DNA of 42,993 nucleotides from Xanthomonas boreopolis. Lineage in GTDB: Bacteria > Pseudomonadota > Gammaproteobacteria > Xanthomonadales > Xanthomonadaceae. A program made the position numbers and the translations under genes. Below, piece after piece: positions 36,734-42,993 of the stretch. The first letter of the stretch is position 1. Every line of letters begins with the position of its first letter. The notes beneath the pieces were generated by a model. The model searched no databases, was not told the DNA's origin, and was given only the letters and a program-made list of their open reading frames with translations. Location of the stretch: the NCBI GenBank assembly GCA_014654535.1, contig BNBA01000034.1, forward strand, positions 1 through 42,993, given 5' to 3'.

Positions 36734-37146
36734 TGCGCAGGGTCGTGCTCGACACCAACATCGTGCTGTCGGCGCTGGTCTTCAATGCAGGACGCCTGGC
36801 CTGGATACGCCATGCCTGGCAGCAACAGCAGTTGCAGCCGCTGGTCTGCCGGGAGACGGCCAGTGAACTCCTGCGCGTCCTGGCCTTTCCCAAGTTCAAG
36901 CTGTCGACCTCGGAACAGCAGGAGTTGCTGGCGGACTTCCTGCCCTACGCCGATGTGGTGGAACTGCCGATGCCATGGCCCGACCTGCCGGCCTGCCGCG
37001 ACGAGAAGGACCAGGTGTTCCTGGTGCTCGCGCATGTCGGCAAGGCGGATGCATTGATCACAGGCGATGCGGACATTCTCGCCATGCGAGAGGACTTTCC
37101 CGGCTTGATCATGACCGCCGAAGCATTCGCGGCGCGGCAGGCATGA
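36733..37146 (+). CDS. PIN-domain toxin (putative ribonuclease)
   Basis: The 137-residue protein belongs to the PIN-family toxins annotated as toxin component of a type II system. Four acidic active-site residues are visible: D7 in VLDTNIVLSALVF, E45 in ETASELLRVL, D93 in DEKDQVFLVLA and D112/D114 in ITGDADIL. It should cleave RNA with Mg2+ when freed from its antitoxin. The start overlaps the antitoxin stop. All catalytic residues are present, so the module should be functional. ICEs often carry such modules for maintenance. Confidence 0.9.
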   Translation: MRRVVLDTNIVLSALVFNAGRLAWIRHAWQQQQLQPLVCRETASELLRVLAFPKFKLSTSEQQELLADFLPYADVVELPMPWPDLPACRDEKDQVFLVLAHVGKADALITGDADILAMREDFPGLIMTAEAFAARQA

Positions 37147-37202
37147 AGGAGAACGGCACCGCCCAGCCCAACGACCGTGGAACGACCATGAGGTAGCCAA
37201 CC

Positions 37203-37580
37203 ATGAAGCACACCGCACGCATGACCACCGCAGCGCGACTCGGCCGCTGGCTGGGCGGTGTATGGGGCGTTTGCCTGCGCGCGGAGCGTCGGGCGCATCG
37301 GTGGCTGGTGGCGCAGGCACTGCCGGCGGGCGGTGCAGCGGTGCTGATCTGGGTGATCAAGCTGGCGGTCCTCGGGGTGTTGCTGTACGTCGCATTCTGG
37401 GTGGCGCTGATACTGGTCGCTCTCGTTGTGGCAGCCAGGATGGCGGAGCAGACGCCGGGGGGCGACGACGATTTTGACCTGCAATTTCCTGCGAGTCTGG
37501 ATGAACTACGTCAAACGCCTGGCTACGATCCAAACCTTTACAACGACACCTCTCACGTGATGTACAGCGAAGAAGATTGA
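37203..37580 (+). CDS. DUF3742-family ICE protein
   Basis: The 125-residue protein has a basic N-terminal helix (RLGRWLGGVWGVCLRAERRA), one strongly hydrophobic stretch of about 40 residues (about 45-82) that probably forms two membrane segments, and an acidic C-terminal tail ending in SLDELRQTPGYDPNLYNDTS. This matches DUF3742, found next to traG in ICEs of the ICEclc/PFGI-1 group; its function is unknown. It converges with the TraG-N-like gene 17 bp away. Starts at 37203 and 37221 are both in frame. Confidence 0.83.
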   Translation: MKHTARMTTAARLGRWLGGVWGVCLRAERRAHRWLVAQALPAGGAAVLIWVIKLAVLGVLLYVAFWVALILVALVVAARMAEQTPGGDDDFDLQFPASLDELRQTPGYDPNLYNDTSHVMYSEED

Positions 37581-37597
37581 AGCCGTTCATCGCTGAG

Positions 37598-39115
37598 TCA
37601 TTTCAGCTTCCTCGACATGACGCCTGGCCCCTTGCCGCCCGCGTTGCCCGCGTCTTTGGTGCCTGCCGAGAAAGCATTTGCGACAGTTCCGGCCCGAATC
37701 CCAGCCCAAGTCAATGCGCCAATCCAGAATGCCGGGAGCACTAGGAACATCGTCGCCATCACGAAGTTCAGCAGCATGTCTCCGAAGGTGTTGTTGAGGC
37801 CCACCAGCGGATCGAAGTTCGTGTGCGGCCGGTTCCAGCCCCACCCCCAGCCGTAGAGCGCATCGAGGATCGTCGAGTCGATCCAGCGGGCGAGCTGGAA
37901 CCAGAATTCGGTGAAGAACAGCGCGAACTGCACCACGCTCACCGTGACCACGGTCTTGAGGTCATAGGTGCCGATCAGCAGCGCCAGCGGGATGCAGATG
38001 ACCAGCGCCATCTTGAGCAGGGACAGCACCATCGGCAGCGCCTGCCGCACCACGTCCATCGCCGGGAAATGGCCCAGTGATCCGACGGTCAGCCCCACGT
38101 CGCTGGCGGCGCGGGTGACGATGTTGGGCAGCGTCATGTCGATCTGGCCACCGTAGTCCGTGTAGACCGCCCCCCGGTTGAGCTTCTGTTGCCGAGGGCT
38201 CGCGACGGCGCGGATCACCGAGTCGTTGACCTCGGCCTGGCTCAGGAAGCCCGCCCAGCCGGCCAGTCGTGTCAGCAGGCTGGGATCGACCTGGGCCAGC
38301 AGTCGTGCCCGCAGGCCCTGGCTGCCGTCGGCCCACCACTGCCGGCAGGTCGGGTAGCCGCCCCCGCCGGGCACCTGGGCCAGGCCGGCGTCGCGCGTGG
38401 CGTCGAACGGCCAGGCATCGCGCGGTGTCCTGGAGCGGTAGCTGTCGTAGAAGCCTGCGGTGCCGACGAAGTAGCTGGAACCGATCCAGGTGACGTCGTG
38501 CATCTGCTCCTCGCTCAGGCTGGGCCGGGTCATGAACAGCTTGGCGCGGGCGGGGCCGTAGCAGTCTCGGGTGAAGTCGCTGATCTCCTGGGCCAGTACC
38601 GGGTCGTCGATGCGGGTCGCGTCGATGTCCATGCGGATCTGCCGCAGGTCGGTGCCGCAGGGAATGGCCGCGACCGAGGCGCCGGTGATCGCGCGCGAGA
38701 TCGCGTGCATGGCGAACCACCACACCGGCACCTTGGCCGACTGGTTGTTGATCGTGCTGAACGATTGCGACCAGCCCGTATCGGTCGGCTCTGGCACATT
38801 TACTTGGCATTGGGTCGAACGCGAACGGTCGTACTTGATGGTGTTGAAATCGACGTCGATGAAGGGGATGCCCGCGAACATGATCACCACGATGGCGACG
38901 AAGACGCGGTTCTCGATGCGAGCCGAGGACAGCACCCCCTTGTTGCCCTCGTCCGCGCCTTCCGCGCGGGCCTTCAGCCATTCCTGGATGATGATCGCCA
39001 GGAACGGGACGGCGAACATGCCGCTGGCGACCAGCACCGACCAGATGCCGTTGTGGACCACCCAGGACACCAGCGTCAGGTAGTACTCCAGGTAGTCGGT
39101 GGTGAACAGCGTCAT
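37598..39115 (-). CDS. traG: Conjugal transfer protein, TraG N-terminal-like
   Basis: The 505-residue membrane protein has hydrophobic helices at the N-terminus (SVLVASGMFAVPFLAIII; VAIVVIMFAGIPFIDVDF) and four near the C-terminus (VLSLLKMALVICIPLALLIG; VSVVQFALFFTEFWFQLA; FVMATMFLVLPAFWIGAL), with a periplasmic region between. This matches the TraG N-terminal domain (TraG_N), which stabilises mating pairs in F-type and ICE transfer systems. The long C-terminal part of F TraG is absent, as in other ICEs of this family. It is the last gene of the minus-strand transfer operon; the next upstream gene ends 13 bp away from its start. Confidence 0.88.
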   Translation of the reverse strand: MTLFTTDYLEYYLTLVSWVVHNGIWSVLVASGMFAVPFLAIIIQEWLKARAEGADEGNKGVLSSARIENRVFVAIVVIMFAGIPFIDVDFNTIKYDRSRSTQCQVNVPEPTDTGWSQSFSTINNQSAKVPVWWFAMHAISRAITGASVAAIPCGTDLRQIRMDIDATRIDDPVLAQEISDFTRDCYGPARAKLFMTRPSLSEEQMHDVTWIGSSYFVGTAGFYDSYRSRTPRDAWPFDATRDAGLAQVPGGGGYPTCRQWWADGSQGLRARLLAQVDPSLLTRLAGWAGFLSQAEVNDSVIRAVASPRQQKLNRGAVYTDYGGQIDMTLPNIVTRAASDVGLTVGSLGHFPAMDVVRQALPMVLSLLKMALVICIPLALLIGTYDLKTVVTVSVVQFALFFTEFWFQLARWIDSTILDALYGWGWGWNRPHTNFDPLVGLNNTFGDMLLNFVMATMFLVLPAFWIGALTWAGIRAGTVANAFSAGTKDAGNAGGKGPGVMSRKLK

Positions 39116-39128
39116 GGCGAACCTCGCG

Positions 39129-39479
39129 CTACCGTGCCTGCATCAGCAGGCTGGCTTCCAGCGCGATCACGGCGACGATGGACGCAACCTCCGCGCGCAG
39201 CAGTCGCTGCCCGGCAGCGCGCTCCGGTTCCCGCGTGCGCAGGCGACGGCGCATCCAGAGCCAACCCCAGGCAGTGATGGCGTAGAGCAACAACCGCCAG
39301 ACCAGGAAGGCCCCGGATTGCGCCGCCATCCAGCGCTGCCAGCCCTCGATGCTGCCCGCGATGCGGATGCCGACCACATTGACGGCGGTCGCGGCGATCA
39401 GCAGCGACACCGCCCACACCAGTACCCGGATGGCACGCCGGCTGGACAGCCAGCGCGGGCACCGCCCTGCGGCACTCAT
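39129..39479 (-). CDS. Small ICE membrane protein, function unknown
   Basis: The 116-residue protein has three predicted membrane segments: VLVWAVSLLIAATAVNVVGI, SGAFLVWRLLLYAITAWGWL and VASIVAVIALEASLLM. The N-terminus and the loop before the last segment are basic (inside). It overlaps the next gene upstream by ATGA (39476-39479) and is located between the TraG-like and PFL_4711-like genes, as small membrane proteins are in related ICEs. No domain is recognised; it probably takes part in the mating channel. Confidence 0.75.
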   Translation of the reverse strand: MSAAGRCPRWLSSRRAIRVLVWAVSLLIAATAVNVVGIRIAGSIEGWQRWMAAQSGAFLVWRLLLYAITAWGWLWMRRRLRTREPERAAGQRLLRAEVASIVAVIALEASLLMQAR

Positions 39480-40870
39480 GGATGGCTTCCGCCGGACGGC
39501 GGCCGCTGCAATTCATCGACCCGATTGCGTACCGGGTCGCCCTCGTAGATGCCACGCGCACCGGCGGCGCGGGTGCTGTGGCGCTGGATGATCGCCATCG
39601 GCGAGTTGCTGGCCAGTTCGCGGCGCAGCTCCAGCTCTGCCTTCAGGTTGTGAATCTCGCGATCGAGGATGTCGCTTTCGTGGGTGACGGCCTTCTGGGC
39701 CAGTTCGTTGGCGGCCACGTTGGGCTCCTTGCGCCCGGTCAGCAGCGTGCGTTGCAGCAGCAGCGCCTTCTCCAGCACGCTGGCCAGCGCAACCTCCGAG
39801 GCCAGGCGCCGAGCCAGGATGTCCTGGTCCGTCTCGTCGCGCAGCGCCTCGATCACGCCACGGGTGATGGGCAGCGACGCGCTGCCCGCAGCCTGCAGGT
39901 TCTGCGCCGTGGTTGGACGGCTGCCGGCGACCAACTCCTGCAGGGCCTGCAGCTTGTCCTCGTATTCCTCCTGGATCAGCGGGGTCAGGCCAACGCCCGG
40001 CGTGGTGACGGTCTTGGTGCATGCATCGCAGGTGCGCTGTTCCTGCTCGCCTAGCACGCGAACGGCCCAGGCCGCGGCGGCATCGGGCGAACTCCAGGTC
40101 TGGCAGGCCATGTTGCCGCCGCAACTGGCTTGCGGAATCGAACTGGCATCGCCGACGCCACGGCCATTGAGCAGGTTGTAGCCGGCGCGGGTCACGTCGC
40201 CGACCACGCGCACCGGACGTTGGCCCGCGCCGCCGGCGTTGTCTCCGCCGACCCACGGTACGCCATTGTTGCCACGGTTCGCCTCGGCGTCGTCGATGGC
40301 CGAGACCGCATCGGTGCTCGCGACGGCCTGCTTCAGCGCCATGCCTTCGGCGAGTTGGCCCCAGCCGAGCTGCCCACCCGCCATGTCGGCCATGCGGTTG
40401 GCGATGGCACGGCAGGTCAGCTTGCTGCGATCGAAATCCAGCCTGGCTTGCAGCACCCCATTGGTCAGCAGGTTATACAGCCCTGGATCGGCGCGCTGGA
40501 TGATCAGCGCGGGCAGCGACGCCACGGCAGCGGTGGCGTTCTGGATCACCGAGGACATGATGGCCTGGAAGCCGTTGGTGATGCCGTTCAACTGGTTCTG
40601 CAGCGTGGTGGTGATGCTCATGTCGCCACAGATCAGGTTGCTGTTCCAGCCGACGCCAACACCGATGGAGTGCATGTTGGCCGCACCGCTCATGGATACC
40701 GCGCGGCCGCCCCCAATGCTGTAGAGCACGTCGTCGCCGATCACGCTGCCCTGATGCTGGACGCCGTACTCGTTGACGCTGGTCTGCGCCCCGGCGCCGG
40801 AGCAGCACATTGCTGCAACGGCCAATGCGACGCAAAGAAATCGACGGGCGCTCGGCGGTGGAGTCGTCAT
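39476..40870 (-). CDS. ICE transfer protein, PFL_4711 family (TIGR03755 type)
   Basis: The 464-residue protein begins with a signal peptide (LCVALAVAAMCCSGAGAQ) and should be periplasmic. Family-like segments are VGVGWNSNLICGDMSITTTL, RLDFDRSKLTCRAIANRMAD, NMACQTWSSPDAAAAWAVRV and TCDACTKTVTTPGVGLTPL. Cysteines in these blocks may form disulfides, as in TraH/TraU-type proteins. A helical, coiled-coil-prone region follows (about residues 340-430). The ATG at 40870 gives a good signal peptide; a GTG at 40885 would overlap the upstream stop. It belongs to the transfer operon and is thought to help assemble the pilus or channel. Confidence 0.87.
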   Translation of the reverse strand: MTTPPPSARRFLCVALAVAAMCCSGAGAQTSVNEYGVQHQGSVIGDDVLYSIGGGRAVSMSGAANMHSIGVGVGWNSNLICGDMSITTTLQNQLNGITNGFQAIMSSVIQNATAAVASLPALIIQRADPGLYNLLTNGVLQARLDFDRSKLTCRAIANRMADMAGGQLGWGQLAEGMALKQAVASTDAVSAIDDAEANRGNNGVPWVGGDNAGGAGQRPVRVVGDVTRAGYNLLNGRGVGDASSIPQASCGGNMACQTWSSPDAAAAWAVRVLGEQEQRTCDACTKTVTTPGVGLTPLIQEEYEDKLQALQELVAGSRPTTAQNLQAAGSASLPITRGVIEALRDETDQDILARRLASEVALASVLEKALLLQRTLLTGRKEPNVAANELAQKAVTHESDILDREIHNLKAELELRRELASNSPMAIIQRHSTRAAGARGIYEGDPVRNRVDELQRPPSGGSHP

Positions 40871-40881
40871 GGCATCGGGCC

Positions 40882-41832
40882 TCACAGGAAATCGACGCTG
40901 CCGAGGAACACCTGGCCGCGGCGCTGGCAGCAGCTATAGGGACGCCACAATGCCCAGGCGTAGTCGCCTTGCCGGGCCTGCACCTTGGCATTGCCGTGGG
41001 GGAATACCGCGCAACTGCTGGACAGCGTGGGGGTCAGCTCCTGCCACTTGCCCGTGGCGGCATCGGTTTCCATCAGGGCGCCGGCCGGCCAGTAGCCATC
41101 GCGCGAACTGGCGAGCAGCGGTTGGTAGACGTGGATCTGGTTGCGGCGCGTCACGATGTCACCCGCGCGCTGGGCGACCACGGCCGCGGCCTTGTGGTCA
41201 TCCACCTGGTGCAGGAAGCCGCCACGCGGATAGACGTTGCCCCAGAGATTCATGGCCGTGCGCGTGCCGATCTCGCGCCGGCCGGGAATCAGTGCTTCCG
41301 GATACAGCGCCTCGGGGATGTTGTAGCGCCATGCCAGCGTGTCGAGCGTGCTCAGCAGATAGGGCATGAAGGCGGTGCCGGCGCCCTCGCAGGTGTAGCC
41401 GGAGGCGCTGGCGAACTGGCTGAACACATAGCCACCCGGATGGCCGATGACGTCGGCGTTCTTGAACTTCGCCAGGTTGTTCTCGTGATCCTCGTTGGTG
41501 GTGCCGTCGCCGCCGGCCTTCGCGGTCGGGTTCGGCAGGCTCATCGCCCGCACCTCGACCCAAGGGTTCTCGCCGGTGTTCGAGTAGCTCGACACCACGG
41601 CATCCGGGATGTAGTGGCGCACCTTGACCGAGGTGCGTACGGTGCATCCCGTCCAGGTGCAATAGAGCCAATAGCAGATGCCGGTGACGCGGTATTCCAG
41701 GCAATCCGGCGACAGGGTGGAGGCCACGATGGTGGCGGTGTTCAGTGCAAAGGACGATGCGGAACACCCCAGCAGCAGCGCTGCGATGGCCAACCGCTGG
41801 CGCCGGGATGGCGCGAACGGACGCCTCGTCAT
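40882..41832 (-). CDS. ICE transfer protein, PFL_4710 family (TraU-like)
   Basis: The 316-residue protein has a signal peptide (LAIAALLLGCSASSFA) and a cysteine-rich N-terminal part: SPDCLEYRVTGICYWLYCTW and GCTVRTSVKVRHYIPDAVV, typical of TraU-like proteins of ICEs (TIGR03756 type). Later blocks are NNLAKFKNADVIGHPGG, WGNVYPRGGFLHQVDDHKAA and the C-terminal WRPYSCCQRRGQVFLGSVDF. TraU homologues act in the periplasm in mating-pair formation and DNA transfer and depend on disulfide isomerases. It overlaps its upstream neighbour by ATGA (41829-41832). Confidence 0.9.
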   Translation of the reverse strand: MTRRPFAPSRRQRLAIAALLLGCSASSFALNTATIVASTLSPDCLEYRVTGICYWLYCTWTGCTVRTSVKVRHYIPDAVVSSYSNTGENPWVEVRAMSLPNPTAKAGGDGTTNEDHENNLAKFKNADVIGHPGGYVFSQFASASGYTCEGAGTAFMPYLLSTLDTLAWRYNIPEALYPEALIPGRREIGTRTAMNLWGNVYPRGGFLHQVDDHKAAAVVAQRAGDIVTRRNQIHVYQPLLASSRDGYWPAGALMETDAATGKWQELTPTLSSSCAVFPHGNAKVQARQGDYAWALWRPYSCCQRRGQVFLGSVDFL

Positions 41833-42266
41833 GGCTGCGTCCTCCGGTATTGGTCGATGCGGGCTACCGCACGGGCCACGTCCGTCTCGCCATAGACCAC
41901 GTATCGGCGATCCACCACGATGGCGGGAATCTTGGTGACGCCAAGGCTCCAGGCATCGGCAATACCCTGGTAGGCGGTGCCGATCCTTCGCTGCAGGTCT
42001 GTACCGCCCAATTTCAGGCGTTGCTGGACGATGGCGCTGGCGCGCTCAGGATCGGTGGGCAGGTTGTCGGCCAGCTCCGCTTCGAGCACCGCGGCCGCGT
42101 CCAGGATGAGGTGTCGGTCAGCCTGGCCAAGGACCGGATGATGCGAGTCGGTAACGACCCAGACTTCCGAAGCGGCGGCGCGAGTGGCCAACGCCAGAAT
42201 GGCGATGGCCGTAGCAATCCATGCTGGGCGAGCGCGAGCGGCATGAGGAACAGCGCAAGAGTCCAT
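41829..42266 (-). CDS. ICE transfer protein, PFL_4709 family (TIGR03757 type)
   Basis: The 145-residue protein has a signal peptide (IATAIAILALATRAAA), then EVWVVTDSHHPVLG, an acidic helical part (LEAELADNLPTDPERASAIV) and the C-terminal block LGVTKIPAIVVDRRYVVYG, which resembles the cis-Pro region of thioredoxin-fold proteins. This matches the small TrbC/thioredoxin-like protein that precedes the TraU homologue in PFGI-1-type ICEs. It has no CxxC motif, so it is not an active thiol oxidoreductase. Start: ATG at 42266 lacks a clear ribosome binding site; a GTG upstream would add 27 residues without family resemblance. It is the first transfer gene of the operon seen here. Confidence 0.85.
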   Translation of the reverse strand: MDSCAVPHAARARPAWIATAIAILALATRAAASEVWVVTDSHHPVLGQADRHLILDAAAVLEAELADNLPTDPERASAIVQQRLKLGGTDLQRRIGTAYQGIADAWSLGVTKIPAIVVDRRYVVYGETDVARAVARIDQYRRTQP

Positions 42267-42577
42267 GGGACAACACCGGAGGGAAGCCAATCCGGTGGCA
42301 GTCGAACCGAAACCAGTCCTCGACGCGACAAACAAAGCGGAGACCACCTCGCCCCGTTTTCACCATCCTTGTCTGCCCCGACTCGCTGATCCGGACCTAC
42401 GCGCGTGCCATGAGCTGACTGTGTGCAGTGGATGGGTATGGGCCGATCCGGCCCCGTGGCCCAAGCTGTTCACATCGGACGCCGATGTGGCTTGATTGCT
42501 GGCCGAGATTGATATCGGCGATGACAACGGCCACGTATCTGGTTGTTGCGACTTGAGCCTAGACGATGTCCCCAGTC
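42267..42577. other. Region of 311 bp with no recognised gene
   Basis: No supported gene. In related ICEs further transfer genes are found upstream of the PFL_4709 homologue, so this stretch with its short broken frames may be the promoter region of the operon or the eroded end of another gene. No clear promoter was identified. Confidence 0.35.
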
Positions 42578-42730
42578 CTACTGGATGTCCTCGGCGGAAG
42601 GAATGCCGCGGCAGACCACATGGTCGCGGGAGGCGTTGAGCGCATAGACGTACCCGTACTGCCCTTTGCTGGCCGGGAACGCTTTGAGCTCGTGGGCGAT
42701 GAGGCCAACGATCAGATCGTTGACCTGCAT
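42578..42730 (-). CDS. Small hypothetical protein, 50 residues
   Basis: The frame runs from ATG at 42730 to TAG at 42578-42580. The peptide starts MQVNDLIVGLIAHELKAF and continues with SKGQYGYVYALNASRDHVVC and RGIPSAEDIQ. The composition is protein-like, with good codon use for this GC-rich DNA and a predicted helix followed by strands. No family is recognised. It lies just left of the inverted-repeat element and could be the intact small gene of the ICE or the 3' end of a gene cut by that element. Confidence 0.4.
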   Translation of the reverse strand: MQVNDLIVGLIAHELKAFPASKGQYGYVYALNASRDHVVCRGIPSAEDIQ

Positions 42731-42742
42731 TGTGGACTAATT

Positions 42743-42848
42743 GTGATCTCTCAGTAGGTTGTTCATCCGGGGCATCTCTGGAAGATGGGGGTTACGAAGC
42801 CAAACCAGCCCCCAGGAGCCCCGGATGAACAACCTACTGAGAGATCAC
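42743..42848. repeat. 106-bp MITE-like element with 30-bp perfect terminal inverted repeats
   Basis: Bases 42743-42772 (start GTGATCTCTCAGTAGG) are the exact reverse complement of 42819-42848 (end CCTACTGAGAGATCAC). The 46-bp centre also has partly complementary G- and C-rich blocks (GGGGG at 42787-42791 and CCCCC near 42809-42813). There is no coding capacity. Size and perfect ends fit a miniature inverted-repeat transposable element or the fused ends of an insertion sequence. Target-site duplications are not evident. Confidence 0.75.
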
Positions 42849-42870
42849 AGCTAGAGGCAGAGAAGACTAA

Positions 42871-42993
42871 GAGCGGCTAACAAAACCGCCTTGTACACCT
42901 GAGCGGTGATGACAAAATCGCCTGCATGGCACGTCGCAAAGAGATTCCCGCCGCGCTGTGGAAGCGCATCGAACCTTTGATCCCGCCCGTGAA
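42871..42993 (+). mobile_element. Left end of an IS5-family insertion sequence
   Basis: The leader GAGCGGCTAACAAAACCG followed by a transposase start at 42926 is typical of IS5-family (IS427-like) elements. The outer boundary is uncertain (between about 42862 and 42871) because the right end is outside the window. Confidence 0.6.
42926..42993 (+). CDS. IS5-family transposase, N-terminal fragment
   Basis: The ATG at 42926 opens a frame that runs off the window after 22 codons. The peptide begins MARRKEIPAALWKRIEPLIP, the usual N-terminus of IS5-family transposases (domain DUF4096), in which W and the L-I-P-P motif are conserved. The rest of the gene is not available. Confidence 0.8.
   Translation, partial: MARRKEIPAALWKRIEPLIPPV

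Larger units (their letters stand above)
28972..42993. mobile_element. One end of an ICE (ICEclc/PFGI-1 type) inserted at tRNA-Gly
   Basis: Between the tRNA-Gly and the right window edge lie an integrase, a MobH relaxase, and a set of mating-pair proteins in the order known from the PFGI-1/ICEclc family (DUF3742, TraG-N-like, PFL_4711, PFL_4710, PFL_4709 homologues). Cargo and regulatory genes (LysR remnant, XRE, Rrf2-flavoprotein-methyltransferase, toxin-antitoxin) are interleaved. The remaining transfer genes (VirB4-like ATPase, TraD, and others) and the far end must lie beyond the window or have been lost. The integrase is frameshifted and IS DNA lies at the right edge, so mobility is doubtful. 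Confidence 0.85.

Overview
This 43 kb window is GC-rich, densely coded, and carries gene families typical of gammaproteobacterial Xanthomonadaceae (Xanthomonas, Lysobacter, Luteimonas or Stenotrophomonas relatives): an AGCS symporter followed by a SpoU methyltransferase, a TonB-dependent receptor followed by a secreted CehA/McbA-type metallohydrolase, an EstA-like GDSL autotransporter, and short REP-like intergenic hairpins. No rRNA or species-specific marker is present, so the assignment to this family is inference. Genus is not resolvable.

Bases 1-28,900 look like core chromosome. The left edge holds the last 38 codons of an IS30-family transposase. The insertion has cut off the 5' part of a gene whose remaining product resembles the C-terminal part of a type VI lipase effector. 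Then follow: a two-gene RND efflux operon (lipoprotein adaptor and HAE1 pump, ATGA overlap); an exported M1 aminopeptidase; glycogen phosphorylase (minus strand); a divergent GNAT acetyltransferase; a Na+/alanine symporter plus a SpoU RNA methyltransferase; a LacI-type repressor; an exported M28 peptidase; MscL; a fumarylacetoacetase-family hydrolase; a small membrane protein; a solitary Rieske protein; an SLC13-type permease with two RCK_C domains; TrmB; a TonB-dependent receptor with a secreted PHP-type hydrolase; and the GDSL autotransporter.

A tRNA-Gly (anticodon CCC) at 28,898-28,971 marks the junction with a second compartment that runs to the end of the window. This is one end of an integrative and conjugative element (ICE) of the ICEclc / PFGI-1 type. 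Its genes are a P4-type tyrosine integrase with a long C-terminal extension, broken by a frameshift; a 5'-truncated LysR gene; an XRE regulator; an Rrf2 regulator - CPYC flavoprotein - methyltransferase operon as cargo; a MobH relaxase; an AbrB/PIN toxin-antitoxin pair; a DUF3742 protein; and a minus-strand run of mating-pair genes (TraG-N-like, a small membrane protein, and the PFL_4711, PFL_4710 and PFL_4709 families). The 334 bp between the divergent relaxase and antitoxin genes is the best candidate for an origin of transfer.

Beyond the last transfer gene are a 50-codon minus-strand ORF, a 106 bp MITE-like inverted repeat with 30 bp perfect arms, and the left end of an IS5-family element cut by the window edge. 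The integrase frameshift and the IS-rich right flank suggest an ICE that is decaying or immobilised, although the transfer genes visible here are intact. The far attachment site is not in the window. The most interesting items are the split integrase with its antitoxin-like C-terminal module, the Rrf2/flavoprotein/methyltransferase cargo, the receptor-hydrolase pair, and the inverted-repeat element at the right end.
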